A stretch of 64,000 nt of DNA, from assembly GCA_034679345.1 (NCBI GenBank), contig JAXDAY010000029.1:124001-188000 (forward strand), in the 5' to 3' direction. Position numbers and translations under genes: made by a program. This document shows, piece by piece, positions 48,723 through 57,491 of the stretch. Within the stretch, counting starts at the first letter, position 1, and every line of letters begins with the position of its first letter. The notes beneath the pieces were generated by a model, which saw nothing but the letters and a program-made list of their open reading frames with translations, made no database searches and was not told the origin of the DNA. The DNA comes from JAXDAY01 sp034679345. Lineage in GTDB: Bacteria; Eisenbacteria; RBG-16-71-46; CAIMUX01; VGJL01.

Positions 48723-51700
48723 GAACCGTTCCTGGGTGGGCCGGCTTGCTCGCCCTCAGTCTGGCTGGCTCCGCGGCTCTAGCCTCATCGCCGGGCGAAG
48801 TCCTCGTTGGATGGGACTGGACCCAGGTCTCCGTTCGAGTCAATGGGTCGGGAGACGCCGAATACGCCGTCGACGGCGCCGGCCTCCGGCCCGCGAATCC
48901 CGGCGAGCCGGATCTTCCGGCCCTCGTCGTCCGGGTTGCTGCGCCCGATCAATCCAAGGTCTCGGGATTCGACCTCTTCGAGCTGAGCGTCTCGGAGCGC
49001 GAAGTCGAACTCCCGATCGCGCCTGCCCGGATGGACTCCGACGTTCCGGGGAGCGAGCCTGTGGCGGTCGACCGGTCCGAGGATGCCTACTCGGCGCCGC
49101 TTTACCCCGAGACCCGGGTTCGCTACCTCGGGCAATCGCTGCGCCGCGGGATCACCTACTCGGTCTTCGCGATCTACCCGCTCGCGCTCGTGGAGGGCCG
49201 GCGGCTGAGCCTCCTCGAGGAGGGGCGCCTGAGCGTCCGCTGGGATGCAGATCCCGCGGCGCCGGCCCCGCTGAAGAGCTTCCGGTCCGGCACGGGGGGC
49301 GATGGCCCCGACGCGAAGAGCCTTGCCCTCACCATGGGGCCGACGGCGATCGACGATCTCCCCTCGATGGAAAGCGGTCCGTTCGAATACCTGGTTCTGA
49401 CCACCGAGGGCTTTCTCTCGACGGTCCAGCCGTTCATCGATTGGAAGAACCGCAGCGGCACCGCGACGACGGTGCGGACCGTGGAGTGGGTCCTGGATAA
49501 CTACGCCGACGGAGTCGACCCCCAGGAGAGGATCCGCAACTTCCTGAAGGAAGCCTACCGCTACTGGGGAATCCACTACCTGTTCATCGCAGGCGGCCCC
49601 GAGCAGGTCCCGATCCGGACGGTCAAGTACTTCACGTGGCTCGTGCCCCTGGACATCATCACCGACAGCTACTACGCCTGCCTCGACGGCAACTGGAACG
49701 CCGACGGCGATAATTACTTCGGAGAGGGGCGACGCATCGCGAATCCCCCCAACGCGGGCGACAAGGTCGACTTCGATCCCGAGCTTGTCGTCGGTCGTGT
49801 CCCGGCCACATCCGCAGATCAGCTCTCCATCTGGCTAGGGAAGTACTTCCAGTATGTGCAGAGCCCGAACCGCGACGGCTACCTCGACCGATTCCTGCTC
49901 CTTGGAGAGGTGCTCTTCCACAACCTCTGGGCGCGCTCGAACCTGAACTCGACTCCTCCATGCGGGCACAGCCCGTGCCCGGAGGAATGCGATTACTGCG
50001 TCACGCTCGATGGAGCCGAGGACTGCGAGCGCGTCATCGCGACGCTCGACTTCGCCCAGGGCGTGGATGTCGATTACATCCCGCTCTACGAGTGGAACGA
50101 GTACTGGCAGACCCACGGCCGCGCGGACGCCGAACTCGAGGTGAAGCAGGCCGTCATCAGCAGGATCAACGAGGGCGCGGGTTTCGTCCATCACGTCGGA
50201 CACGGGGATCGCGACCGGATGTCGATCGGTTCACAGAACGGACTCGACGGCAACGGGCGGCTCGTGACCGCCGACGCGCGAAACCTGACCAACGGCGATA
50301 AGATCAGCGTGGTCTATGCCATCAACTGCAGTTCGGCGGCGATCGACTACGACTGCGTCGCCGAGGGGTGGCTCTTCGCTCCCAACGGCGGCTCCGTCTG
50401 CTACATCGGCTCCTCGAATCTCGACTTCCCCTCCGCCGCCACCTTCTACCAGAACGGGTTCTACCAGAAGGTCTACCAGCAGAAGTACATCTCGCTCGGA
50501 GACGCGTTCACCGAGACTCTCGCGGAGCAGGGCGCGGACATCGGGGAAAACGAGAACCCGAAGCGGTTCCTCTCGTTCAGCCTGATCTATCTGGGCGACC
50601 CCCAGATGCGGTCCTGGTTGAGCACGCCCAGCTCGATGACCATCGCGCAGTCGGGGGGCCAGACATTCAGCCTGGGAGACACGACCCTCACGGTGACCGT
50701 CTATGAGGGGACCGACCTTCTCGAGGGAGCGAAGGTCTGCGCGTACAAGGCGGGGGACGTGCTCTCCACGGCCAGGACCGACGCGGAAGGCGTCGCCGTC
50801 CTCCCGTTCCGCCCGCGCTCGACCGGCACTTACCTGCTGACCGTCACGCACCCCTCCGTGGCGCCTTGGATCGACCAGACGCCCCGATCGGTCATCGCCC
50901 CCGGCGGGCTGCCTTCGCTCACCGTCGAGTCGATTCAGATCGGCGATGACGGCAGCCGCTCGGGCGTGCGAGGAAACGACAACCGGCGCTTCGAGGAAGG
51001 CGAGACCGTCGATCTCGACGTCATGATCCGCAACGCCGGCACGGCCCCCGCAACGGGGATCCAACTCGCCCTGGCGATCGGTCCGGACGATCGCGACGAA
51101 TACATGGAGGTGATCAAGGGGGTCGCGTCGGTTCCGGGATCGGTGGGTCCGAGGACGAGCGCGCAGGTCTCCGGCGCCTTCCGCGTGCGGATCCTCCCGG
51201 GGACTCCCGTGGGCTTCTACAAGAACGGGGACCGGCTGACGTTCGATGCCGAAGTCACGATCACGGAAGGAGGGAGGATCTCGCACTACACCGTGCCGAT
51301 CCTCGTCCACCGGCCGGTATTCGAGATCGAGTCGGTTCAGCTCACCGAGCTCGCCGGCACGGGCGATGGCGATCAGAGGCCCGACGACGGGGAGACGATG
51401 CTCTGGATCCCCACCCTGCGCAACCTCGGCTCCGGCGCCGCCGACAGCGTCGGCGCCTACCTGACGGCGATCCTCGGAATGACCGTCATCGACGGCTCCG
51501 CGCTGCTCGAGACCGCCGATCCCGGCCAGCTGCTCTCCACCACGACGCCCTTCCGATTCGACGTGACCAACACCATCTATCTGAGCGCAAGGCTCACGGT
51601 TCGCTCCCTGCGCGATCCTGATTTCGTCTTCTTCGAGGGAAACGTCGATTACACGCCACCGACGACGCCGTCGTTCCCCGTCGAATCCGAGCTCATCACA

Positions 51701-53890
51701 TCCAAAGACGCGATCGATGTGGTCTGGACTCCTTCGCCCTCCACCGACTTGCGGGGGTATCTCCTGGAAAGCGCCACCCAGGATATCGGACCCTTCGCGC
51801 CGGTCCAGTCCCAGCTGATCCGCGAGATGCGGTACTACCATCACGACGGGCTCGCCGGATTGACGCGCTACTACTACCGCGTGGCCGCGGTGGACTCCTC
51901 GGGCAATCGGAGCGGCTACTCGAACGTCGTCGCATCGACGACCAGCCCCGCCGTCCTCTCCGGTTGGCCCTTCTCTCCGAGCTCCGATGTGAATACCGGA
52001 ACGCCGACCATCGAGAACATCGACGCCGAGGGCGCCTACGAAGTCTTCCTCAGCGCCGCCGACATCTACGGCCTGCGCAGCAACGGGACGGAGATCATCG
52101 ATGGGGACGGAGTTCCTTCCACGCCGGGGGTCTGGTCGCAGGCGGGATCGCTCTATTGGAGCAAGCCGGCGATCGCCGATCTGGACGGCGATGGCGCAGT
52201 GGAGATCGTGGCCACCAGCCGAAGAGCGCGGGGCAGCGCCGGCGCCGGTCAGATCCTCGCTTGGAGCCGGAGCGGCACGCTGCTCTGGCAGAAGCAGGTG
52301 GGCACGAGCGACTATCTGCTCTCCTCGCCAGTGATTTGCGACATCGACGACGACGCGCAGATGGAGGTGGTCTGCGAGAACAAGGCGACGCTTTATGCCT
52401 GGAACCACGACGGCACGCCCGTGATTGAGGGGAACTCCGACGGCAAGCTCGCCTACGTCGGCGGAATCGTGGGCGGCGACGACCTCTTCACCGCCGGCTC
52501 TCCGGCAGTGGCCGATCTGGACGGCAACGACGGCGGGAAGGACGAGGTGATCTACGGGCTGGAGACGAACTACGCGGGTCATCCATCGCAGATCCTCATC
52601 GTCGATGGCGACGGAACGATCCTGGACCGCGAGACGTTGGAGGTTGACCTTCTGACGACCGAGCGCGCGGCCAACTCCTCGCCGTCCCTGGCCGACGTGG
52701 ACAACGACGGCGCCTATGAGATCTTCATCGTCACCCGCAACTATCTCTGGGGCTGGCGCTATCTCGACGGCGCGGGCCTCGAGCAGATCTGGGAAGAGGT
52801 CCGGCTTCCGAAGCTGCAGACGAACTGGTTCGAGACCACCCCGGCGATCGGCGATGTCGACGGAGATGGCGTCCTGGACATCGCAGTCGGAGCGGGTGAA
52901 GGGAAGCTCGTCTTGGTCGACGCTCAGAGCGGCCAAGAGCACGCCGTCTCGCCGATCGCCGTCGCGACCTTGAGCGACAAGCTCGGCTCGCCCATCCTCG
53001 TCAACCTCGACGCGAATCCCGTCACCGCCGAGATCCTCGTCGGGGACAACCGGGGGGTCGTGCACGCCCTCAACGCGGCCGGCGAGCGGCTGGCGGGTTT
53101 CCCGTATCCGCTCGGCGGACGCGTCCAGCACGGACTCGCCTGCTGGGATATCGATCGCGACGAGGACCCCGATCTCGTGCTGCAATCCGAGCAGTTCACC
53201 AGCGTGACGATCCTCGATATCTCGAACGTCCACTTCCCGCTGGATCTCGAGGAGGCGATGCTGCGAAACCCGTGGCCGAGCTTCCGCCACGACGCGCGGA
53301 ACACGGGTCGGCTGACGGCGGCGGTCATCACGCCCGTGGCGCAGCTCGATCTCCGCGGCGAGGCCGGACCCGGAGAGGCGATCCTCCGCTGGACCGCTCC
53401 GGTCGAACCGGCCGCGTTCCGCGTTCTCGAGAAGAACGCTCAGGCGATCTGGGATGTCGCCGTCGAGGGACCGCCGTCGTTCTTCGCGGAAGCAGACGGC
53501 TACGTCTATCGCGAGACGGCATCGCCGGGAACGCTCTTCTACCAGGTCGTGGGACTCGACGCCCTCGGCCGCGAAGTGATGCGGAGCTCCGAGGTCTCCA
53601 TCACCGTTGAGCCGCTTCGGTTGCGGCTGCTCGGGGCAGCGCCCAATCCGTTCAATCCCCGAACGGCGATCCGATTCGAATCGCCCGGAGGGTCGGTCCG
53701 GCTCGAGATCTACGAACCCTCCGGACGGCGCTTGAGGACGCTGCACGATGGGCCGATCGCCGCCGGACGCTCGGAGGCGATCTGGGACGGCCGCGACGAT
53801 GAAGGTCGCGACGCCGCGACAGGAGTCTACTGGGTCCGCCTGCGCGCCGAGGGGGAGGTCGAATCGCGCCCGATCGTGCTCTTGCGATGA
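48713..53890 (+). CDS. Gingipain-like C25 peptidase with Fn3, FG-GAP-like and FlgD-like regions
   Basis: The protein has 1725 residues; AGGAGG precedes ATG 48713. Signal peptide GWAGLLALSLAGSAALASS. A propeptide-like region (to ~220) precedes the C25 catalytic domain (about 225-640): H497 in FVHHVGHGD and C539 in VVYAINCSSA are the likely catalytic dyad. C-terminal of it are an Ig-like beta-domain (about 690-760), CARDB-like regions, an Fn3 domain (about 985-1080, DAIDVVWTPSPSTDLRGYLL) and integrin-like FG-GAP/VCBS repeats (ADLDGDGAVEIVATS, DVDGDGVLDIAVG, DLDGNDGGKDEVIYG). It ends NPFNPRTAIRFE ... IWDGRDDEGRDAATGVYWVR, a FlgD-like module. Surface or secreted cysteine protease with a large adhesive tail. 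Confidence 0.9.
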   Translation: MRMRTVPGWAGLLALSLAGSAALASSPGEVLVGWDWTQVSVRVNGSGDAEYAVDGAGLRPANPGEPDLPALVVRVAAPDQSKVSGFDLFELSVSEREVELPIAPARMDSDVPGSEPVAVDRSEDAYSAPLYPETRVRYLGQSLRRGITYSVFAIYPLALVEGRRLSLLEEGRLSVRWDADPAAPAPLKSFRSGTGGDGPDAKSLALTMGPTAIDDLPSMESGPFEYLVLTTEGFLSTVQPFIDWKNRSGTATTVRTVEWVLDNYADGVDPQERIRNFLKEAYRYWGIHYLFIAGGPEQVPIRTVKYFTWLVPLDIITDSYYACLDGNWNADGDNYFGEGRRIANPPNAGDKVDFDPELVVGRVPATSADQLSIWLGKYFQYVQSPNRDGYLDRFLLLGEVLFHNLWARSNLNSTPPCGHSPCPEECDYCVTLDGAEDCERVIATLDFAQGVDVDYIPLYEWNEYWQTHGRADAELEVKQAVISRINEGAGFVHHVGHGDRDRMSIGSQNGLDGNGRLVTADARNLTNGDKISVVYAINCSSAAIDYDCVAEGWLFAPNGGSVCYIGSSNLDFPSAATFYQNGFYQKVYQQKYISLGDAFTETLAEQGADIGENENPKRFLSFSLIYLGDPQMRSWLSTPSSMTIAQSGGQTFSLGDTTLTVTVYEGTDLLEGAKVCAYKAGDVLSTARTDAEGVAVLPFRPRSTGTYLLTVTHPSVAPWIDQTPRSVIAPGGLPSLTVESIQIGDDGSRSGVRGNDNRRFEEGETVDLDVMIRNAGTAPATGIQLALAIGPDDRDEYMEVIKGVASVPGSVGPRTSAQVSGAFRVRILPGTPVGFYKNGDRLTFDAEVTITEGGRISHYTVPILVHRPVFEIESVQLTELAGTGDGDQRPDDGETMLWIPTLRNLGSGAADSVGAYLTAILGMTVIDGSALLETADPGQLLSTTTPFRFDVTNTIYLSARLTVRSLRDPDFVFFEGNVDYTPPTTPSFPVESELITSKDAIDVVWTPSPSTDLRGYLLESATQDIGPFAPVQSQLIREMRYYHHDGLAGLTRYYYRVAAVDSSGNRSGYSNVVASTTSPAVLSGWPFSPSSDVNTGTPTIENIDAEGAYEVFLSAADIYGLRSNGTEIIDGDGVPSTPGVWSQAGSLYWSKPAIADLDGDGAVEIVATSRRARGSAGAGQILAWSRSGTLLWQKQVGTSDYLLSSPVICDIDDDAQMEVVCENKATLYAWNHDGTPVIEGNSDGKLAYVGGIVGGDDLFTAGSPAVADLDGNDGGKDEVIYGLETNYAGHPSQILIVDGDGTILDRETLEVDLLTTERAANSSPSLADVDNDGAYEIFIVTRNYLWGWRYLDGAGLEQIWEEVRLPKLQTNWFETTPAIGDVDGDGVLDIAVGAGEGKLVLVDAQSGQEHAVSPIAVATLSDKLGSPILVNLDANPVTAEILVGDNRGVVHALNAAGERLAGFPYPLGGRVQHGLACWDIDRDEDPDLVLQSEQFTSVTILDISNVHFPLDLEEAMLRNPWPSFRHDARNTGRLTAAVITPVAQLDLRGEAGPGEAILRWTAPVEPAAFRVLEKNAQAIWDVAVEGPPSFFAEADGYVYRETASPGTLFYQVVGLDALGREVMRSSEVSITVEPLRLRLLGAAPNPFNPRTAIRFESPGGSVRLEIYEPSGRRLRTLHDGPIAAGRSEAIWDGRDDEGRDAATGVYWVRLRAEGEVESRPIVLLR

Positions 53891-53928
53891 TGCGACTGCC
53901 GGGGGCGCCGAAGCGGAAAGTTTTGGGG

Positions 53929-53958
53929 TTGCCCGATCCGGCTTCCGATCCATAGTAT
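53929..53958 (+). promoter_or_regulatory. Promoter of tRNA-Gln / GlnRS
   Basis: TTGCCC (53929-53934), 18 bases, TAGTAT (53953-53958). Start near 53965, 18 bases before the tRNA-Gln 5' end. A shared transcript with glnS is likely. Confidence 0.55.
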
Positions 53959-53982
53959 CGGAGTCTGATTCGAGTGCGGTGC

Positions 53983-54056
53983 TGGGGAGTCGTCCAGTGG
54001 CAGGACACATGACTCTGGATCATGGAACCGGGGTTCGAGTCCCTGCTCCCCAGCCA
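53983..54056 (+). tRNA. tRNA-Gln (anticodon CTG)
   Basis: Acceptor TGGGGAG (53983-53989) pairs with CTCCCCA (54046-54052); discriminator G at 54053 and encoded CCA at 54054-54056. The anticodon loop reads CT-CTG-GA on stem CATGA/TCATG, giving CTG (glutamine). T-loop GGTTCGAGTCC present. The discriminator G and the U1:A72 acceptor pair are normal tRNA-Gln features that GlnRS reads. Directly upstream of glnS. Confidence 0.96.
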
Positions 54057-54133
54057 TCTTCCACTGAAGCCGTCTGAGATTCTCAGGCGGCTTCGGCTCA
54101 TTCCAGGCCGGCATGGACCGAGGGGGGGCGCCG

Positions 54134-55888
54134 ATGAACGACCGACGACCGGAGGAAGCCGCGGAACGGGAGGGCGGCGCCCTGGATTTCATCCGCGCCC
54201 AGATCGCGGCGGATCTCAAGGCCGGGCGTAACGGTGGCCGGCTGCTCACGCGATTCCCGCCGGAGCCGAACGGCTATCTCCACATCGGACACACCAAGGC
54301 CTTCTCCTTGAACTTCAGCGTGGCGCGCGAGATGGGAGGCAAGTGCAACCTCCGCTTCGACGACACGAATCCGGAGAAGGAGGACGTGGAGTACGTCGAG
54401 TCGATCATGGAGGACATCCGATGGCTCGGCTTCGACTGGGAGGATCGCCTCTTCTACGCCTCCGACTACTTCGAGACCCTTTATCAATGGGCCGAGGGTC
54501 TGATCGCCAAGGGCAAGGCGTATGTGTGCGATCTCTCCGCCGAGGAGATCCGCCAGTACCGCGGCACCCTGACCGAGCCGGGCCGCAACAGCCCTTACCG
54601 CGATCGGCCGGTCGAGGTGAATCTCGACCTGTTCCGCAGGATGCGGGCCGGGGAGTTCCCCGACGGCTCGCGCGTCCTTCGCGCGAAGATCGATATGGCC
54701 GCGCCCAACATCAACATGCGCGATCCCGTCATGTACCGGATCCGCCGCGCCCACCACCACCGGACCGGCGATGCCTGGTGCATCTACCCGAGTTACGACT
54801 GGGCCCACGGGCAATCGGACGCCATCGAGGGGATCACCCATTCCCTCTGCTCTCTCGAGTTCGAGGATCACCGGCCCCTCTACGACTGGTTCCTCGACCA
54901 GATCCCGCTTCCCTCGGACCGACCCCGCCAGATCGAGTTCGCCCGGCTGAACCTCACCTACACGGTGATGAGCAAGCGGATGCTGCGGGCGTTGGTGGAG
55001 AAGGGGATCGTGACGGGCTGGGACGACCCGCGCATGCCGACCCTCTCGGCCATGCGGCGGCGCGGCTACCCGGCGGAGGGGATCCACCGCTTCCTCGACC
55101 GGATCGGGATGGCCAAGCGCGGGAGCGTCGTCGATATCGGCCTCCTCGAGCACGCGGTCCGGGAAGAGCTGAACCGAGTCGCCCCGCGGGCGATGGCGGT
55201 GCTGCGTCCCGTCCGCGTCGTCATCGAGAACTACCCCGAGGGCCAGGTGGAGGAGCTCGACTACACGGTGAACCCCGAGGATCCCTCCGCCGGGACCCGC
55301 AAGGTGCCGTTCTCCCGGGAGCTCTACATCGAGGCCGACGACTTCCGCGAAGTCCCGCCGCCGAAGTACCATCGTCTCTCGCCCGGGCAGGAGGTCCGCC
55401 TGCGCGCCGCCTATATCATCCGCTGCACCGGCGTCGCGAAAGACGCTTCCGGCGCCGTCACGGAGATCCGGTGCTCCTACGATCCCGACTCGCGCGGCGG
55501 CTCGGCAGCCGACGGACGGAAGATCAAGGGGACGATCCACTGGGTCTCGGCGCAGCATGCGGCGCGCGCGCGCGTGCGGCTCTATGACCATCTCTTCCGG
55601 GTTCCCTTCCCCGGAGACGAGGGGGATTTCCTGGACGACATCAATCCCGACTCGCTCGAGATCATCGAGGATGCTCCGATCGATCCCGCGCTCGCCGACG
55701 CGAAACCTGAGGACCGGTTCCAGTTCGAGCGGCTGGGCTACTTCTGCGTCGACCTCGAATCGAAACCGGGGCTGCTCGTGTTCAACCGCACGGTCGCCTT
55801 GCGCGACACCTGGGCGAAGCTCGAGGGAAAGGCGCTCGAGCGCCGGCCCCGCCGACGGGCCGCCGAGCCCTCAGACGAGGATTTCTAG
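54134..55888 (+). CDS. glnS: Glutaminyl-tRNA synthetase
   Basis: The protein has 584 residues from ATG 54134 (after GAGGGGGGGC); an upstream ATG at 54113 would add seven residues. Class I synthetase: HIGH motif PPEPNGYLHIGHTKA, NLRFDDTNPEKEDVEY, WCIYPSYDWAHGQSDAIEGI and KMSKS version VMSKRML. The C-terminal GlnRS anticodon-binding beta-barrels follow (GTIHWVSAQHAARARVRLYD). It charges tRNA-Gln with glutamine directly. Its tRNA lies 77 bases upstream. It overlaps the convergent gltX by 18 bases. Confidence 0.95.
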   Translation: MNDRRPEEAAEREGGALDFIRAQIAADLKAGRNGGRLLTRFPPEPNGYLHIGHTKAFSLNFSVAREMGGKCNLRFDDTNPEKEDVEYVESIMEDIRWLGFDWEDRLFYASDYFETLYQWAEGLIAKGKAYVCDLSAEEIRQYRGTLTEPGRNSPYRDRPVEVNLDLFRRMRAGEFPDGSRVLRAKIDMAAPNINMRDPVMYRIRRAHHHRTGDAWCIYPSYDWAHGQSDAIEGITHSLCSLEFEDHRPLYDWFLDQIPLPSDRPRQIEFARLNLTYTVMSKRMLRALVEKGIVTGWDDPRMPTLSAMRRRGYPAEGIHRFLDRIGMAKRGSVVDIGLLEHAVREELNRVAPRAMAVLRPVRVVIENYPEGQVEELDYTVNPEDPSAGTRKVPFSRELYIEADDFREVPPPKYHRLSPGQEVRLRAAYIIRCTGVAKDASGAVTEIRCSYDPDSRGGSAADGRKIKGTIHWVSAQHAARARVRLYDHLFRVPFPGDEGDFLDDINPDSLEIIEDAPIDPALADAKPEDRFQFERLGYFCVDLESKPGLLVFNRTVALRDTWAKLEGKALERRPRRRAAEPSDEDF

Positions 55889-57316
55889 GGCGCGGTCGAT
55901 CCGTCGCAGGCAGGTCTCCCGGCCGAGCACTGCCATGAGCTCGTAGAGGCCGGGGCCCCCGCCGACGCCGGTGCAGGCGAGGCGCAGGGGATGGATCAGA
56001 TCCGCCTTGCCGACGCCGGCGGTCTCAGCGCAGCGCGTCACCGTCGCCTCGATCGCCGCAGCCTCGAACGGCTCGCATTCCCCCAGCGCGGGCAAGATTC
56101 CTCGCAGCAGCGCGGCGCTCTCCTTCTTCCAGCGCTTCTTGACGGTGGCCTCCTCGTACTCGGTGGGATCGACGAAGAACCAGGGCGCCCGTTCCGGGAT
56201 CTCGGCGATGAAGGTGACCCGCTCGCGCATCAGCTCGACGATTCCGGAGAGGTAGCTCTCGTCGATGCCGCCCCAGCCGCGGTCGGCGAGGATCACGCGC
56301 AGCTCCTGGATCGTCCTCTCCGCGGGGCGGCGCTGCATGTATTGCTGGTTGAACCAGTGGAGCTTCTCCAGGTTGAAGATCGCCCCCGACTTGTTCACGC
56401 GCTCGATTCGAAACTCGCGGACGAGCTCCGCGAGCGAGAAGATCTCCCGTTCGTCTCCCGGGTTCCAGCCCAGGAAGGCGACGAAGTTGACGAGCGCCTC
56501 GGGGAAGAAGCCATGGCGCCTGTAGTCGGAGACGGCGACCTCGGCCTGCCGCTTCGAGAGCTTCGAGCGGTCGGTTCCCAGAAGGAGTGGCAGGTGGGCG
56601 AAGCGCGGCGCCTCCCACCCGAAGAATCGGTACAGCAGGAGATGCTTCGGGGCGCTCGGCAGCCACTCCTCGCCGCGAATCACGTGGGTGATCTCCATGG
56701 CATGGTCATCGACCACGTTGGCGAGGTGATAGGTGGGGAAGCCATCTGATTTCAGGAGCACCTGATCGTCCAGGATCTCGCTTGCGATCTCGACTTCTCC
56801 ACGGACGAGATCGTCGATGCGGACAAACGGCTCGTCGGGGATGCGCAGGCGGATGACGTGCGCCTCCCCGGCCGCGCGGCGCGTCTCGGCCTCGTCCCTC
56901 GAGAGCCCCAAGCAGGCGCGGTCGTACTTCGTCGAGAGCCCGCGCTTCTTGAGCTGCTCGCGCATCGCGTGGAGCCGGTCCTCGTTGCAGAAGCAGGGGT
57001 AGGCATGGCCCGATCGGATCAGCGCTTCGACGGCCTCCCGATAGAGGTCGAGGCGCTCCGACTGGAAGTAGGGCCCGTACTCCCCGCCCGCCCCCGGACC
57101 TTCGTCGTGCGCGATCCCGGCCCACTGGAGGGAGCTCAGGATGTCCTCCACGGCCCCCGGCACGAAGCGGGTTCGGTCGGTGTCCTCGATGCGGAGAACG
57201 AACCGCCCGCCATTCGCGCGGGCGAAGCAGTAGTTGTAGAGCGCCGTGCGGAGTCCGCCGACGTGGAGGAATCCGGTCGGGCTCGGCGCGAATCGAACGC
57301 GGACGGGTCGGTTCAT
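55871..57316 (-). CDS. gltX: Glutamyl-tRNA synthetase
   Basis: The protein has 481 residues, normal GltX size; ATG 57316 follows GAGAGAGGTGAG. HIGH motif is VRFAPSPTGFLHVGGLRTAL; FVLRIEDTDRTRF and FPTYHLANVVDDHAMEITHV follow, and the KMSKS motif is TDRSKLSKRQAEVAV. The C-terminal ~180 residues are the helical anticodon-binding region (ETAGVGKADLIHPLRLACTG near the end). It charges tRNA-Glu. Whether it is discriminating or non-discriminating cannot be read, but GlnRS next door makes the discriminating form more likely. Its stop region overlaps glnS. Confidence 0.95.
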   Translation of the reverse strand: MNRPVRVRFAPSPTGFLHVGGLRTALYNYCFARANGGRFVLRIEDTDRTRFVPGAVEDILSSLQWAGIAHDEGPGAGGEYGPYFQSERLDLYREAVEALIRSGHAYPCFCNEDRLHAMREQLKKRGLSTKYDRACLGLSRDEAETRRAAGEAHVIRLRIPDEPFVRIDDLVRGEVEIASEILDDQVLLKSDGFPTYHLANVVDDHAMEITHVIRGEEWLPSAPKHLLLYRFFGWEAPRFAHLPLLLGTDRSKLSKRQAEVAVSDYRRHGFFPEALVNFVAFLGWNPGDEREIFSLAELVREFRIERVNKSGAIFNLEKLHWFNQQYMQRRPAERTIQELRVILADRGWGGIDESYLSGIVELMRERVTFIAEIPERAPWFFVDPTEYEEATVKKRWKKESAALLRGILPALGECEPFEAAAIEATVTRCAETAGVGKADLIHPLRLACTGVGGGPGLYELMAVLGRETCLRRIDRALEILV

Positions 57317-57370
57317 CTCACCTCTCTCTCGATCCGGGAACGCCGGCCCAGACGGCGCGACGCAGACGTG

Positions 57371-57399
57371 ACGATACCAACGACTCGTTCGGGTCACAA
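57371..57399 (-). promoter_or_regulatory. Promoter of gltX
   Basis: Minus strand TTGTGA (57399-57394), 17 bases, TATCGT (57376-57371). Start near 57364, with a ~48-nt leader to ATG 57316. Confidence 0.5.
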
Positions 57400-57420
57400 G
57401 CGGCGGAGGCAAGCGAGGCG

Positions 57421-57450
57421 TTGCGTCACGCGGGATCCTCCTGCTAGCTT
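57421..57450 (+). promoter_or_regulatory. Promoter of the unknown gene at 57492
   Basis: TTGCGT (57421-57426), 18 bases, TAGCTT (57445-57450). Start near 57457, 35 bases before ATG 57492. Divergent from the gltX promoter. Confidence 0.45.
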
Positions 57451-57491
57451 GCTCTGGTGCCGACCCGGTGGTCGGAGTGAGGAGCGGGAAG

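Noticed and set aside
50231..54010. Open frame of 1259 codons antisense to the C25 protease gene
   Set aside because: It is the complement of a high-GC gene, is rich in Arg, Gly, Asp and Val with no domain, and has no ribosome site. The sense strand carries a signal peptide, catalytic residues and a FlgD tail.
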